Source: Symsagittifera roscoffensis (taxonomy: Eukaryota > Xenacoelomorpha > Acoela > Convolutidae). Taken from it: a stretch of 64,000 bases of DNA. Made by a program: the position numbers and the translations under genes. The stretch lies in NCBI RefSeq assembly GCF_963678635.1, contig NC_087065.1:9378267-9442266 (forward strand), written 5' to 3'. A model generated the notes under the pieces. That model was not told where the DNA came from and searched no databases. It saw nothing but the letters and a program-made list of their open reading frames with translations. Below are positions 1-11,599 of this stretch, piece by piece (position 1 is the stretch's first letter; every line of letters begins with the position of its first letter).

Positions 1-692
1 CTCTCACAATTGAAGTCGTTTATGGGTCAATCCATAGCCGTCACAAATTTTTACCTTCGCTGGCGGAAACTTCGGCGCCATTACGTCCGCTGCTTAGTAA
101 GAAAAACGAGTTCGTATGGACAAATGACTGTCAAATAGCATTCGAATCGCTTAAAAAGCAAGTTGCGAATATCGTCAAACTTAAGCATTTTGACGTGCAT
201 AAAGATATACGAACTGTGTGCGACGCGAGCCATAATGGTTTGGGGGCTGTACTCGAACAACTAGGCGCCGAGGGTTGGCGCCCTATATCATTTGCATCTC
301 AGTTCCTAAATGCGGCCGAAAAGAAATATTCGACAAATGATTTAGAAATGCTGGCCGTAGTTTGGGGTTCCGAGTATTTCAGAAATTACATTTTCAGGCG
401 GAAATTTACTGTGGTGACAGATCACGAAGCTTTAGTATTATTATTGAATGGAAACAATAAGGAAAATAAGACTATGTTTAGTCGGTTGACTCGTTGGATT
501 GATCGAATTATTCCCTTTGATTTTGCAGTTGAACATATGCCTGGGGCTAAAATTGGACTGGCGGACTAGTTATCAAGGCATCCGGTGGGGGAGGCAACAA
601 GAGTTAGTCTTTATGATAACACTTTCACGGTTGCTAAATTGCAGTCAATTACCAATTCACTCGGTTATATTAATACGAATAACCAATAAAGG
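1..692 (+). pseudogene. Ty3/gypsy pol fragment: end of reverse transcriptase plus RNase H
   Basis: The window opens inside a retrotransposon reverse transcriptase. Frame 1 reads LSQLKSFMG, then the frame shifts near base 30 and continues with KFLPSLAETSAPLRPLLSKK and FVWTNDCQIAFESLKK, the usual thumb/connection region of Ty3/gypsy RT. RNase H follows from about base 210: first catalytic Asp in DASHNGLGAVLEQ, then the Glu in YSTNDLEMLAVVW, then the Asp in VVTDHEALVLLL. The domain ends in the common GLADYLSRHP-type motif, but the Tyr codon there is an in-frame TAG (567-569) before reading resumes as LSRHP. RNase H removes the RNA strand during reverse transcription. The frameshift and nonsense codon show the copy is dead. 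The upstream gag, protease and most of RT lie outside the window. Family assignment is firm; clade is not. Confidence 0.88.
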
Positions 693-718
693 GATTATGA
701 AAGCATCAAGAAAATCAG

Positions 719-2146
719 TTGTTTCAGCTAATGATATACAAGTTTGAAACGATAGAGTTAACTCTCCGTCGGAAGAGGGCGTCAAAGTGTGACATTCGGT
801 TAACCAATCAGAAGCCAGTGAAACGTATAGTTGAGTGCAATGACCGTGAAGGCGCGAAAATCGTCAAATCGATTACTGAGTGTAAAATACGTGAGTATGA
901 TATTAATTACATTGTAAACAACAGCCTTCCTTTTGTCAAGAGAAATACTTCAATAATGACATCGCTAAATTTGAAGAAGTTAAACAAATTACTGTTAAAA
1001 CATCCAGAAATCACGAGTGGCAGTAGCAGCGAAGTGGAGGTGGTAGATGCACGGCTGGAGGCAGAGACAAGGCATACTACGGACGTCAGATGCAACACGG
1101 TAATCTCCATTCCTTCGGCATTCGGAGGCGAACTATTTCGGGCGGCATATCCAGCGGGAAGAAATGTAATTATGTCAGTGATCCCCCGAGACTGTAAAAT
1201 TGTCCGGAAAAGCGATGCCTTACCTGAACTATTCAACCTCAAGCTAGTTGAGGCCAATTATAAAGGGGACCCTCAGATGCGCGCGATAAAAGAACTGGTT
1301 GAGAGCAAGGACCCGGAGTTGGAGAAGAAAGTCAGAGCAATGGGTGCTTACCTCGGACAGCACACACATGATTTCCATGTGCGTGAGAATTGCCTGTGGA
1401 TGGACGAGCGACTCGTCATCCCCATTCCACTCAGGAAAACAGTGGTTAACAGAATTCAATGTTTTCACCACGGGCGCTCGAATATGTTCGATGCAGCAAG
1501 GGATGTGTGGTTCCCCTGTCTCCACTGGAGTCTGGTGGCAGCTGCGGATGGGTGCAAGGAATGCACTGATGCAAATAAAAGCCTTAAACCATTATGCGCC
1601 AAAGGTGACATTGGGAAAGTTTATGAACCACGGGAGCCGAATGAATGTCTACAACTAGATTTTTGGGGTCCAATTAGGTATCTAAATGAATCAAGTAAAT
1701 ATGTCTTGGTAGCTGTTGATCGATTCTCACGCTGGCCCTCTGAAATGATCTGCGGGAATAATAAAAGCGATAAGGTCCTTAAGTTTATTAAACAATACAT
1801 ATCTCATCACGGTGTCCCTAGGAAAATTTTCATGGACCAAGGATCAAGTTTCACATCGAAAGCAGTTAAATCGTTTTGTAATTCCGAAGGAATAGAAATC
1901 ATATATTCACCCGTGAATGATCACCGTGCTACCGGCTGTGTCGAACGCACTATTGGCAGTCTGAAAAATTTTGTTTTAACTTACGCCAAAGAAAAAGATA
2001 GCGGAAATTTGGAATCAATGATAGAACGAGCTTTAAGTGCTCTTAGATTTACTCCGAATGCTACACTCAAAATATCGCCATTTGAAGCTCATCACGGCAG
2101 GAAAGCAAATACTGTCCTTCGGATTCTTACGAAGAAGTCAACTTAG
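719..2146 (+). pseudogene. Ty3/gypsy integrase region of pol
   Basis: Retrotransposon integrase, which inserts the element's cDNA into host DNA. The reading frame is open from 719, but the first ~180 codons resemble no domain I know and no ATG is needed because this is internal to pol; it is offset from the RNase H frame, so a frameshift lies near 692-719. An HHCC zinc finger runs from about 1440 to 1570 (FHHGRSNMFDAARDVW, then CKEC). The catalytic core shows the first Asp in LQLDFWGPI, the second in FMDQGSSF and the Glu in CVERTIGSLK, so the D,D-35-E triad is present. The frame ends at a single TAG (2144-2146) and resumes in the same frame with NLNWERVLKQKSAYLD, typical integrase C-terminal sequence, so this stop is a nonsense mutation rather than the true end. 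Confidence 0.88.
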
Positions 2147-3166
2147 CCAAATCTTAATTGGGAAAGAGTGTTGAAACAAAAATCTGCCTATTTAGATTCT
2201 ACTGACCCAAGAGCTAACAAGTTTCCCCAACCTATGGCGACCGATTGGGAGGAACGATTGGACATTGAGTATGACGTAGAACACATGAACCACCCTAGAC
2301 GACTGGCACAGGAGCAATTAGTTTCGGCGGCGGATGGGACGTCAATGGTTGGTGTCAAACAAGCCGTGGGAGGGAAGTCAAAACAGCCGAGTAAACGGAC
2401 GGAGCTCTTGTTTCAACGACTTAAGGACAATAATAAGAGGTATAGACCCGTAAATCAGAAAGTTGTTAGCGAATCTAAGCGTTCTCGAACCTCAGCAAAT
2501 GGCTCTGTACTTAGGAAAAGCGGAGTTGCCGGAAAAGTGCTCAAGCCCAAAGCGCCGAAAATTTTGGAAAAAATAATACTACCAACCCCAACAATGAGTG
2601 CGCTGAAACGTCGGGCGGTGTTAAAACAAGCGCAAGAAGAGCAGGCTGCGGGGACAAGTGCACGGAGCACAACCGAAGTTGGAACGCGAGCAATGTCGCA
2701 AAATCAGGACTATGAGGAGGAGGCAGACTCGGATTCAGAGTACGAGCCACTAAGGATTTCACGATACGCCGGACAAAACAAGGATACAACAACAACAGTT
2801 GAACCTGACCGGGGAGATGGTTCGAATGCACCAGCGGCGTCTAATGATACAGAAGGCGTTGCGGAAACATCAAAAACATCCAACGGAAGCGGTGCACCAG
2901 CATCCAAAGGAGTGGATACTGAAGTCCAAACCATGGGTACCGGACAAGGGGGAAGTGCCTCGAATTTGAGCAAAAAAGCACAGCCGGGAAAACAAGCTAA
3001 AAAGAAAGGGGAGCGAGTTCGACGACAACGTCTCGTCTTATATTCTAGTCAAGATTCGCAAGATTCAGATGGGCAGGATCAAGAAAAAAAGTACCAGAAA
3101 GCGGACAGCGGTATCCAAATTCGGCGGGTTTATGATAGACAGCATATTCAAAACGCGAAAAAATAA
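2147..3166 (+). pseudogene. C-terminal tail of the Ty3/gypsy integrase/pol
   Basis: Same frame as the integrase, separated from it only by the TAG at 2144-2146, and open for over 330 codons. The first ~60 residues (NLNWERVLKQ, LDSTDPRANKFPQP, DWEERLDIEYDVEHMNHPRRLAQEQ) look like the end of a gypsy integrase. The rest is low-complexity and highly charged: Lys/Arg clusters, Ser/Thr/Gly-rich acidic stretches (EEEADSDSEYEPL), then KKAQPGKQAKKKGERVRRQR and a final basic end. No chromodomain or envelope-like features (no signal peptide or membrane segment) are evident. A disordered, basic, nucleic-acid-binding tail is a reasonable inference but not shown. It ends about 110 bp before the polypurine tract, as expected for the last coding part of pol. 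Confidence 0.7.
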
Positions 3167-3274
3167 GGGAGAGGAAGACAGAGAGCGGGGCACGACTTAA
3201 TTAAGAAGATGGAGCTAGGAAGATGGATTGAAGGAAAATGCAAAAGAAAACTATTAAAACTTAAACTTATGCCC

Positions 3275-3580
3275 AGGGAGAGGGTGGACCACTGTGGGTC
3301 TAAAACTCAAACATTTATCCCTTGGATAATTTTTAAAACTTCTGTTTAAAAAATGATCGTTGAGGGAATGTCATATATATATTATCTCTCTCTAACCTTT
3401 AGCTATATATATTGTGTTTATTGGCGCCATTGGTACTGGCCATGTGTTTGGTGCGGCTAACAATTAATTAGTATCTGCCAATGTTAGTTACGTTCGTTGG
3501 TGATTTGAGTTTGTTGCTTAACGTTTGAGTCTGGAATTCAGTCAGTATTTATTCAGCGAATTTACGATATAGAATCTGCA
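3275..3580 (+). mobile_element. Polypurine tract and probable 5' part of the gypsy 3' LTR
   Basis: A purine-rich run (CAGGGAGAGGGTGGACCAC, 3274-3292) is followed directly by TGTGGGTCTAAAACTC at 3293, the arrangement of a plus-strand primer site next to an LTR starting with TG. A TATA-rich stretch with CT repeats (about 3373-3415) could be the LTR promoter. The 5' LTR lies outside the window, so the right boundary cannot be fixed; the end given is approximate. Confidence 0.5.
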
Positions 3581-5150
3581 TTTTTCACAGATGATACTCA
3601 ATCAAATTTTTTCAGATATATATCGAGCTTTTTTTAGAAACTTTTTAAATTTTGAATTTTGCAATTTCTGCAAGATATCTGGCAAAGTTTGCTTTCCCGG
3701 AAAATTGGGAGGACAATTCTGTGCTAACTCTCTTTTTTTTTCTAAAGGGTTAACTAAAATATTAATAAAAGAAACGGTAGTAAAATAAGCAAATTGCCTG
3801 AGTTCAAAATATTGATACAAAGATAAAAAGAATAGCCGTTGCTGTGCAGGTAACACAAACTGTTACGACCATATTCATAAAACAACTACAAAAAAATGTT
3901 TTCTGTTTTACTAGTGTCGTTTTTTTGTGCGCTATGTGATGAAAGGATCTGAATGAGAGCCTAGAACGTAGACATTGACAGCCATAATATAATGTAAGAG
4001 GCAAAATGAACAACAATTTTAGTCAAAATAAGAGTACATCTTTCTATGATCTGCATGTTCGCTCTGCTTACACGTTCGTAATTGAACTAAAGCAAATTTA
4101 AAATGGTTTTCTCAACAAGGAGAATTCTTTTTTTCTAAAGTTGTTGAAATTGTTGGAAACACGATTTAAAGGGCTTCAGTATGACTTATTACTCGACACA
4201 TTTTGATGATTTTTTGTGGTATTTGATTTTGCGTGAAAATAAAAAAAAATTAAAAGCACACCTAAACTGAAAGCTCCTCCGCATTTTCAATGCAGTGGTC
4301 GGAACAATTGGTACATGTCAAAATCGTTTCGGACTGTTCCGCCTAATAAGCTGCCATCTAGAGCTGATTAGTTACGGCTAACTAGATTTTTTTTACTAGT
4401 GAATTTGTACTAACTTATTTGTAAAGTTACTAGATACCTTGCGAAACATAATCATAAAAGTTTTTTTTTTTACAAAGTTGTCTCCTTGTAGTTGTTATGT
4501 TGAAAATCATCAAGTAATTTATCGTCTCTTTATGTGAACCTAATTTTTGTTTGTCATTTCCGCGCAAGTTTCACTTGCTTGTATATGAACTTGATTTAAG
4601 TATAGTTGGCGCATAAGGTAAGAAAACATGAAATTTTTGATTTAAAATATTTCAATAAGATTGCATGTGGCACAGGGTACCAGTAAACAGGAGTTTTCAG
4701 AAAACCAATTCGGGGAAATTTTTTGATTAATTGAGCCAAGGGTTGATCTGTTTAAAAATTTTGCTATAAGTTTGTTATTTTTTCAGAACCAAAATTTAGT
4801 TTTTTTTGTGATTTTTTTGGTAACGCGTTTTACACAAAGGGCTATTTTTTGCTAGAGTTTGCTTAAATACGAAGCGGAGAAGAGCGCAACTGTAGTTTTC
4901 TCTGTACGAATTTGACTGATCAAACCGCTGCAAAGCAAAAGTAGTGTTGTTTCACTTAATTCACTGAAAAAAAAACGCCGCTAAATTTTTTTCAATTTTT
5001 ACACATACGAGAGCAAGTGTTTTGTAATCAGAAACTTGACTTTTTTCTCGTAAACAGTTTTCTTACAGGCAAGGCAGTAAATTATTAATTAAGAAACTAC
5101 AATATGGAATTGTGAAGTTGCTTTGTTAGTGAACCTTAGCAAGTTCACTC
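3581..5150. other. Intergenic, no gene seen
   Basis: AT-rich DNA with many T runs. About 4140-4320 is a diverged piece of the dispersed family seen intact near 28080-28700 (shared: a stretch beginning near GATTTAAAGGGCTTCAGTATG and a CATTTTCAATG..GTCGGA end). Nothing else is recognisable; short open frames here have no protein-like composition. Confidence 0.6.
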
Positions 5151-5154
5151 CTTC

Positions 5155-5222
5155 CCATTGGCAAAATTGTAACGAGGTTGCCGTTTACGTTACGGTCTGG
5201 GGTTTGAATCCCAGCCGTACAT
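5155..5222 (+). repeat. tRNA-like 3' half (SINE head or tRNA pseudogene)
   Basis: A T-arm-like hairpin (CTGGG stem 5197-5201, loop GTTTGAAT, CCCAG 5210-5214) contains a B-box-like GGGTTTGAATCCC and is followed by a T run. A GTAACG...CGTTAC stem just upstream could be the anticodon arm. The A box and acceptor stem are poor, so this is not called a functional tRNA. Confidence 0.3.
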
Positions 5223-6597
5223 TATTTTTTTCAGTATGTTTGAAATTGATTTTTTTCTGTGAAAATTTGAATCATCGGACTGTCGTTTGCCTGCTCATCA
5301 TTTCTCAATTTAGTTGCCAAAACGTGGATTTATCTTGTGCTGTCAGCAATTTTCTTCGTAGATGCAAGTGTTTTTGAATTACTCCTGTAATTCTAAAGTT
5401 AACAGCCCTGCTCTTGTTTTTTTATTTCTAGTTTACATTTTTTACCTAAAAGAGTTGTCATAAAAGTTTTATACACAGCCTTGTTTACAAAATACCGATC
5501 TTGAATTTACTTAACAATCCCTCTTTCATGAAGCGGGTTTATTAACTTGGTTGAGTCAGTTGAACTTTCGACCAATCAGAATGCAGCAAAGTTAGAATGT
5601 TGAAAAGACTGCTGTAGGGCTAATGTGCCGGGGGTTTGTTAAGCTCAGTCATCGCAATTCGATCAAGCACGATCAAAACAAATCTAAAATTCTAACTCGT
5701 CATGTTTCGTATCTGATAATGAAGATTCGAACCAAGCGGTTGCAGCAAAGCTTGCAGTTAGTAATCTCAGTTCTTAGTTAGAGTACGTTAAATAGTGTTT
5801 GGTAGACTGCATTTGCCTCTGGCATTCATAATTCTTATACAATAGGTTGAATAACAACAACAACCGGCAGTGGGAAATTCTGAGATTAAAATCGCATACT
5901 TTTAGGAGCACCCTGCAAGATCGCATGTTGAAATGCCATCTTGCAACAAAAGTAGGAGTTCATCTAGGTTTAAAAACTTCCTGGGCAGCAGATGAGACTG
6001 TGGACAGTTGTTGTACTATCGATGAAAAAATCATATTAGATGATTCATTTTTTGTATGATTTCGAATAAGTTGGCTTTTTCAACGTTCAAGTTATTTAAA
6101 CATAACATTGAATATTTGAATAAAATCAGATTTTGGCGAATTTAAGACCTAAAACGTTCGTGATACCCTAGAAAAAACACAATTGTATCAATCAAAAGAT
6201 TGAAATATTGAACTTTTAGGCAAAACAAATGTTTTTTTTTTAAATTCAATCGGGCATATACAAAGATCTGAATATGACAACATTGATGGTCAAAGATGTT
6301 TCCAGTTTATATTTCGTTCCGCACATTCTAACTTGAAACATGACCTTTTTAAAACTAGCTAAAAAAATTTTTTTTTTCTATGTGAATTAGATATTTCAGT
6401 CTCAATCATCTCAATCTGGCAAAATTGAACACGTGTTACAATGAATGTTTCTATGAGTTTTTTGCTGTAAGCTTCTTTGTTTTGTTGTTCCGGGGGCTTT
6501 TCCCATAATTGAGGGATCGAATGATTTAAGAGTTTCGTCCAACCACAATAGTGTAACGCGGCTCATCCAGAAAACAGTATTGTCAAAAGTTTCCAAA
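5223..6597. other. Intergenic, no gene seen
   Basis: Nothing beyond a short block near 5565-5590 (GACCAATCAGAATGCAGCAA) that recurs at about 52118 and 56690 and inverted near 8336, so it marks another diverged dispersed repeat. Confidence 0.5.
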
Positions 6598-6793
6598 ATA
6601 GATTTTTTTGACCTGTTTTTTCCAAAACTTGCCTGCGGCGCAGAAAACTTGACGAAAAATGCGTCTCTTTAGTGGTTTAGGAGAGCTCGAAAAATCAATT
6701 TGGTCGACCTAAAAAAATAAAAAAGGCCGTCAAAATTTTCAAATTTTTTTTTTGAAAATCCGCCCCCTCGAGAAAATCCTAGATCCGCCCCTG
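6598..6793 (-). mobile_element. hAT-type MITE fragment
   Basis: Ends with CCTAGATCCGCCCCTG (6778-6793), the reverse complement of the CAGGGGCGGATCTAGG terminus seen in the complete copy at 24231. Internal landmarks of the family in reverse order are present: GGTCGACC, a CTCGAAAAATCAATTTGG block and CTGCGGCGCAG. The other end is missing or too diverged to place. Confidence 0.65.
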
Positions 6794-7225
6794 CTAACAG
6801 TATATAGTAAAAAAAATTTCAGTTGCGTGGCTGTAGAAATCTTTACGCCGAAAAATCTTTCGCTGATTCAAATTTTTAACAATTTTTTAAAGATTTTGAA
6901 TGCCCAACTTTCATTGGCTTCATTTAGTTTTCCTTTATTCGGTCCCTCCATCATGACTCATGAGTGATTTGATGGTCTTTAGGAAAAACAACTCATCTAA
7001 TAGTGGGTAATGGTGCATCTCATAGCAGATTCAGATGGGGACTATTCTCATGAGAGCAAGAGGCGGAGCTATTAAACGTTCTGAAAACTGTCCAGACTGA
7101 ATTTCACGCTTTTTTGAAAATTCAAATACTAAATTCTGATTGGCTAACACAGTTATCGGACATTTGTTCATTTTGGCACAAGGAGTTCCTTCATGCAGAT
7201 GTTACTGCTATAATTTCATAATTTC

Positions 7226-7990
7226 TTGATATGGAATCTCATCACTGATGAAGGTTTTTAATTTGTTACGTAAATCTGCCTAAGTGTTTAAAAACTTGAG
7301 TTTTGATTCTAGGCCATCTAGAAAACAGTATGAAAACCCTACAAACAGCTTTTTATCCAAACAAGGAAATTCTATGTTTTGCCACACTATGAAACTTTAC
7401 GACTAGCGTTTTCTACTAAAGTAAAAAGCAGCGATTTAGTTTGGCTTCACTTTTTTTTGTATTTTGTCCAAAAGCATATTGACTTCAGGTTTTCTCTATG
7501 AGAACACCAAGAAATCAAGCGACAAAAACCCCACAGATAAACTACAATTAAAGAGTGGCCATAGAAATACATTTTGAAGCTTAACACAAATTTATATCAA
7601 AAAGTTTTAAGTATACTATGGCTTCTCTTAAAAAATTTATGTGTTTCAAAATCGCGACCTGATTTTCGAAAGGCTTTTAGTTTTTTTCGCCACATAAAAA
7701 CAAAAAACAATTCGGTCTTAACAAAAAACACATTTTTTGATATTTGGTTTTTTTTTTCGTGTGTTTTGAAAACAATGTGTCTGGACTACTGTTTTAGACA
7801 AAAATTTAAAATGTTGCATGCAAAATATTCTTTTTCGGAAAATGTTTGTTTGTGCATTTTATTTGTTTGTTAGATATTTATTGTGATTTTTTCAGTTTTT
7901 CTAATCGTATAAAAATACTTTCATATAAATTTGAAATGTGAATGTGTATTACTTTAATTTCTTACAAAAAGAGGGTCCTCAGTCAGACAT
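7226..7990. repeat. Dispersed repeat R, copy 1
   Basis: About 700 bp nearly matching 52655-53078 and 57225-57915. Shared landmarks: CTCATCACTGATGAAGG, TTTTGCCACACTATGAAA, GACTAGCGTTTTCTACTAAA and a CAAAATCGCGACCTGATTTTC block. The reading frame at 7574-7873 is not conserved as protein between copies and lacks recognisable domains, so I treat the family as non-coding or long dead. Confidence 0.7.
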
Positions 7991-8619
7991 CAAGATTTAT
8001 GAGTTCAAGTTCATGAGAATTTTTCAGACTTGAAAACTCATCTGCTTATTATCTAATCGGTCAATATTAACACTAATGGTCTGGGTTTATTTTCTCACTT
8101 TCGCGATTTACTTTGAGGTTTTGAATACTTAATTCTGATTGACTGAAAGTAAGCTAAAAATTATTTCAAGCATTTGGTCCTTCAAGCATGAGGGACGCCA
8201 CCTTGGAAATGCACCTCTGTAACATAGTTAGGATCTAATTAACAATTCTTCTATTGTATCTACTAAAGAATCTCCACCCCTATCAATAAATAGAGTAAAT
8301 TTGCACTAGAGTTTGTATTGAGAAATCGAATTTTGCTGCATTCTGATGGGTCAAAAAATTGACCATTCTGATTTATTTAGCAATCTCCTTCCCCTTTTAT
8401 GAAAAGATAATAGATTGTTAAGTAGATCCCATAGTTCAAATATAGACAACTCTGATTCAATTATTTTCAAAGGCTGAACCATTGATCAGTAAGAGTGTTC
8501 TCAGCAAAAATTTAGCGTACAATCAGAGAAAAACGTGAGATTTGCTTTCACTTTCAAGTATATTTAGTCTGAGATCATACTAATCATATTGATATTTTTT
8601 TAGCCTGAGGTTTTTAGTG

Positions 8620-8840
8620 AAAATCATCCTTCCACACGCCATATAAAGTACAAAGTGATAGACTTCGGTCCTAAAAATAAATTAGTTATGGCAGATAAGC
8701 TTCCGTCAACCAATCTGGAACGATATCAAAGACGGATTAAATATCCGCTTACGCGTGAATGGCGTAAAATATATCGCGTGTTAACTGTCGCAAATTGGCC
8801 AAAAAATGGCAATGTTTAAACTCCCCATAACTTAATAAAA
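8620..8840 (-). mobile_element. TTGTTCCGACTTTCGA-family MITE, internal fragment
   Basis: Reverse orientation of the central part of the MITE at 35806-36333: the ACACGCCATATAAAGTACAA block, the ATCCGCTTACGCG block and the palindrome-like region reading CGTGAATGGCG...ATATATCGCGTGTTAAC. The terminal inverted repeats are missing. Confidence 0.6.
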
Positions 8841-9904
8841 AGTAGTTAGATTAATAAGTAGATCCCATAGTTCAATTATAGACCACTCTGATTCAAGTAT
8901 TTTCAAAGACTGAATCGTGATAAGACTTAGCTGTACTGAACTCTTGATCAGTAAGAAAATTATCAGCAAAAATTTAGCGTAAAATCAGGGAAAAATTTTA
9001 AATTTGTTTTCACTTTGAAGTATATTCTAATCTGATGTCATAATTATAAATAAACCGAATTGATCTAAAATGAAGAATTTGTGATTACTTTTTGAAATTG
9101 TTTGGAATAAGCTCCGGAGTTTTGCCCAGATTAAACGCAGGAAACAGCTCCAGAGAAAAATTATCACCTTCGTATCTGCTCAAGTTTCAGCGGCTTAAGA
9201 ATAAAGTGATCGCGTTTGTTTTAACTAAAACGACCAATGCTGTTAGTATTTTGTTCACATCATTGATACATTCAATATTCCAAAATCGCAAAATTAGGAA
9301 ATTTGGGCGGAATAATTATAAAGACACCGGATTCTATCTATGATGATAATTGAAAAGACGTTATTTAGAGCCTAATGCTCAGCAGGATCAACCCGACAGA
9401 TCATTACGAACATCAGAATGATTTAAAAGAAAGTAATGAACGGCTGAAGATACTTAGCTACCGTTTGACGTAGGAAAATTTCAGATTTCTTTTCGAAGAA
9501 AATTCAAAGAACGTGTTCTAGTGAAATGAACATTAACTTCATCAAACCAATAGAGAGAGTAAGCTATTGGACTTAAATTAAACAATTTTCAGGGAAATCA
9601 ATTCTAGGAGGAGATCATTCACTAGGTTAGCTCAGTGGGGGAGAGGGGAGGGAAGGGGGAGAACTAAGTACATTTGGGCAAAAAATATCTGAATTTTTGA
9701 ATAACTATTCAAATTGCTTTTATGTCGTTAGTTTTACCAGAAAGAAACATTGAAAGATTTTTTTTCTAATTAATTTGCCTAATAGTTGTAATTGAAGTTT
9801 TGGTTGAAATCATGTTTCGACTGTGTTTTAAGGTCATGGAAGCAGCATCTGCAATAAAAAACCATGATTTTTTTGAAGAAAAAAAAACTGAAAAAAATTT
9901 AGAA
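8841..9904. other. Intergenic, no gene seen; G-rich tract at 9637-9659
   Basis: Two internal copies of a short repeat are visible: TAGATCCCATAGTTCAA at 8422 and again at 8860, each followed by a related stretch. The G-rich tract has four runs of three or more G separated by one to three bases, a formal G-quadruplex motif. No gene recognised. Confidence 0.5.
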
Positions 9905-10288
9905 TAGTTTTTGAGGTTTATTTAAAATCATCCCCCCACACGCCATATAAAGTACAAAGTGATAAATTTTGCTGTTAGTAACGTAGAAATTATGGCAAAC
10001 AGCCGGTTTCAACCAGTTACCTCCCCTTCGCGTTAATAGCGCGCAATGTATTGCGCGTTAATTGTCCTCAAATAGGCCGAAATGGCAATCTTTAAACCCC
10101 CATAAGTTTACGAAAAACAATCACACGTGAAATATAATTTTGAATTTGAGCTAAGACGACAATACATTTGGCTGATATGAAAAAATTTTGTCAAAAACTT
10201 CTTGCTAAAAAGTCGAAATTTGTCAAGTGAAAAAAACCACCCCGAGTACAATTACTCCGCCACTTTCTTCGAAAGTCGGAACAAAAAG
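9905..10288 (-). mobile_element. TTGTTCCGACTTTCGA-family MITE
   Basis: Ends with the family's terminal repeat (ACCACCCCGAGTACAATTAC...CTTCGAAAGTCGGAACAA, about 10237-10288). It also carries the internal CGCGTTAATAGCGCGCAAT palindrome (about 10028-10056) and the ACACGCCATATAAAGTACAA block. The left end is diverged. Confidence 0.7.
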
Positions 10289-10695
10289 GACCTAGTGCCT
10301 GATAATTGTGTAAGCCCAATGAAAACTTAGTGCTTGAAACTTCAGAATAGGAGCGCGACTTTCATTCAATTTTGGAACAACCGTTGTTGGTTTGGCGCAT
10401 AGTCAACCGGTAGAGAAAAAACGGGGTTGGTGTTTGCAGTTGAGATTAATATAAATGAGACTAATATAAATGCACAGCGAAAATGAAAACCAAAATCTAG
10501 TAATGCAACAGTATTACTAATTTCGGAGCTAATTTAATCAATCCTCCCTCCCCCTTTTTCCAAAAAACTAGAAAACTCTTCAATACTTTCTGAGAAAAAC
10601 TTTAAAAAAAACTTAAAATCTACAAAACTAGTGGTTGAAATTTTTTCTAAGTCACTTTACTCTCTGTTCAATGAAAGGTAATATTCATTCATAAC

Positions 10696-10775
10696 CAGGG
10701 GCGATCTAGGATTTTCTCAAAGGGGGGGGGGGTTCAAAAAAATTTTGAACGTTTTTTGTCAAGCAAAATATCTAT
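10696..10775 (+). mobile_element. hAT-type MITE, 5' end fragment
   Basis: Starts CAGGGGCGATCTAGGATTTT followed by a run of G and a TTCAAAAAAATTTTGAA block, the left end of the family. The body is lost within about 80 bp. Confidence 0.6.
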
Positions 10776-11372
10776 TTGTATTTACTGTTGCTTTTAATGG
10801 TACTGAGCGCATTCAAAACCCAGAGGGTGTCAAACAGGGATATCATTTTCAGTTTATAATCGTGTTAAAAGAAGTCTTGGCTTTCATTTGTCGAATCAGG
10901 AGGTATGGAAAAAACTGATTCCGAATTAGAGCAGGCTTGATCTAACCTCGTATTTTTATACAGTCACATCTGAGCTTCTTTGCCTTTCTTTTTGTGTACT
11001 TTTAACTTGCCTTTATTCGTTTGAGGTTATCGTTTCAAAACACGTGACTCCGCGTGACATAATATATATTGAAAACATAAGTCAAATAATCAGTAAGTTT
11101 ATGTTGTCTTTGTTTTTTATCAATTAATATGTTTGATTGGCAATATGCTCTGCTGGCGACCTTGAATTCCACTTTTTCTGCTGTCTCTTTTTTTAATGAC
11201 GTCTTTTATTTCATTCTTTTTCATTCTTTTTTATGCGCTTTTTGTTCCTTTTTGGATGTACTTGATCTGAAACGGTTATGATAATACTTTTGAGAACTCC
11301 ACGCGGACATTTGTACTTTTAATTATTCCTAAGCTGTTTTACCTTTTGACCATTCAGAGTATTGTTCATAAC

Positions 11373-11570
11373 CAGGGGCGGTTCTTAGATTTTCTCGCGG
11401 GGGGCGGATTTTCAAAAAAATTTTTGAAAATTTAATTGACTTTTCAGGTCGATCAAAATAATTTTTCCAGCACTCTCAGAACACTGAAGAGACCTTTTTG
11501 ACCAGAAACGTTGCGCTGCAAAAAAATTTAAAACAACGGTTCAAAAAATTTTGTCCGTGAGTGTAGAGAT
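11373..11570 (+). mobile_element. hAT-type MITE, 5' part
   Basis: CAGGGGCGGTTCTTAGATTT start, G-rich run, GTCGATCAAAATAATTTTTCC block and CTCTCAGAACACTGAAGAG, in the same order as the complete copy at 24231. The 3' end is missing. Like the fragment at 10696 it is preceded by TTCATAAC. Confidence 0.65.
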
Positions 11571-11599
11571 TTAAAATCTATATACATATATTTTTGCAG

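Noticed and set aside
5197-5222. Functional tRNA gene
   Set aside because: The T-arm is good, but the acceptor stem and A box are missing; kept only as tRNA-like.
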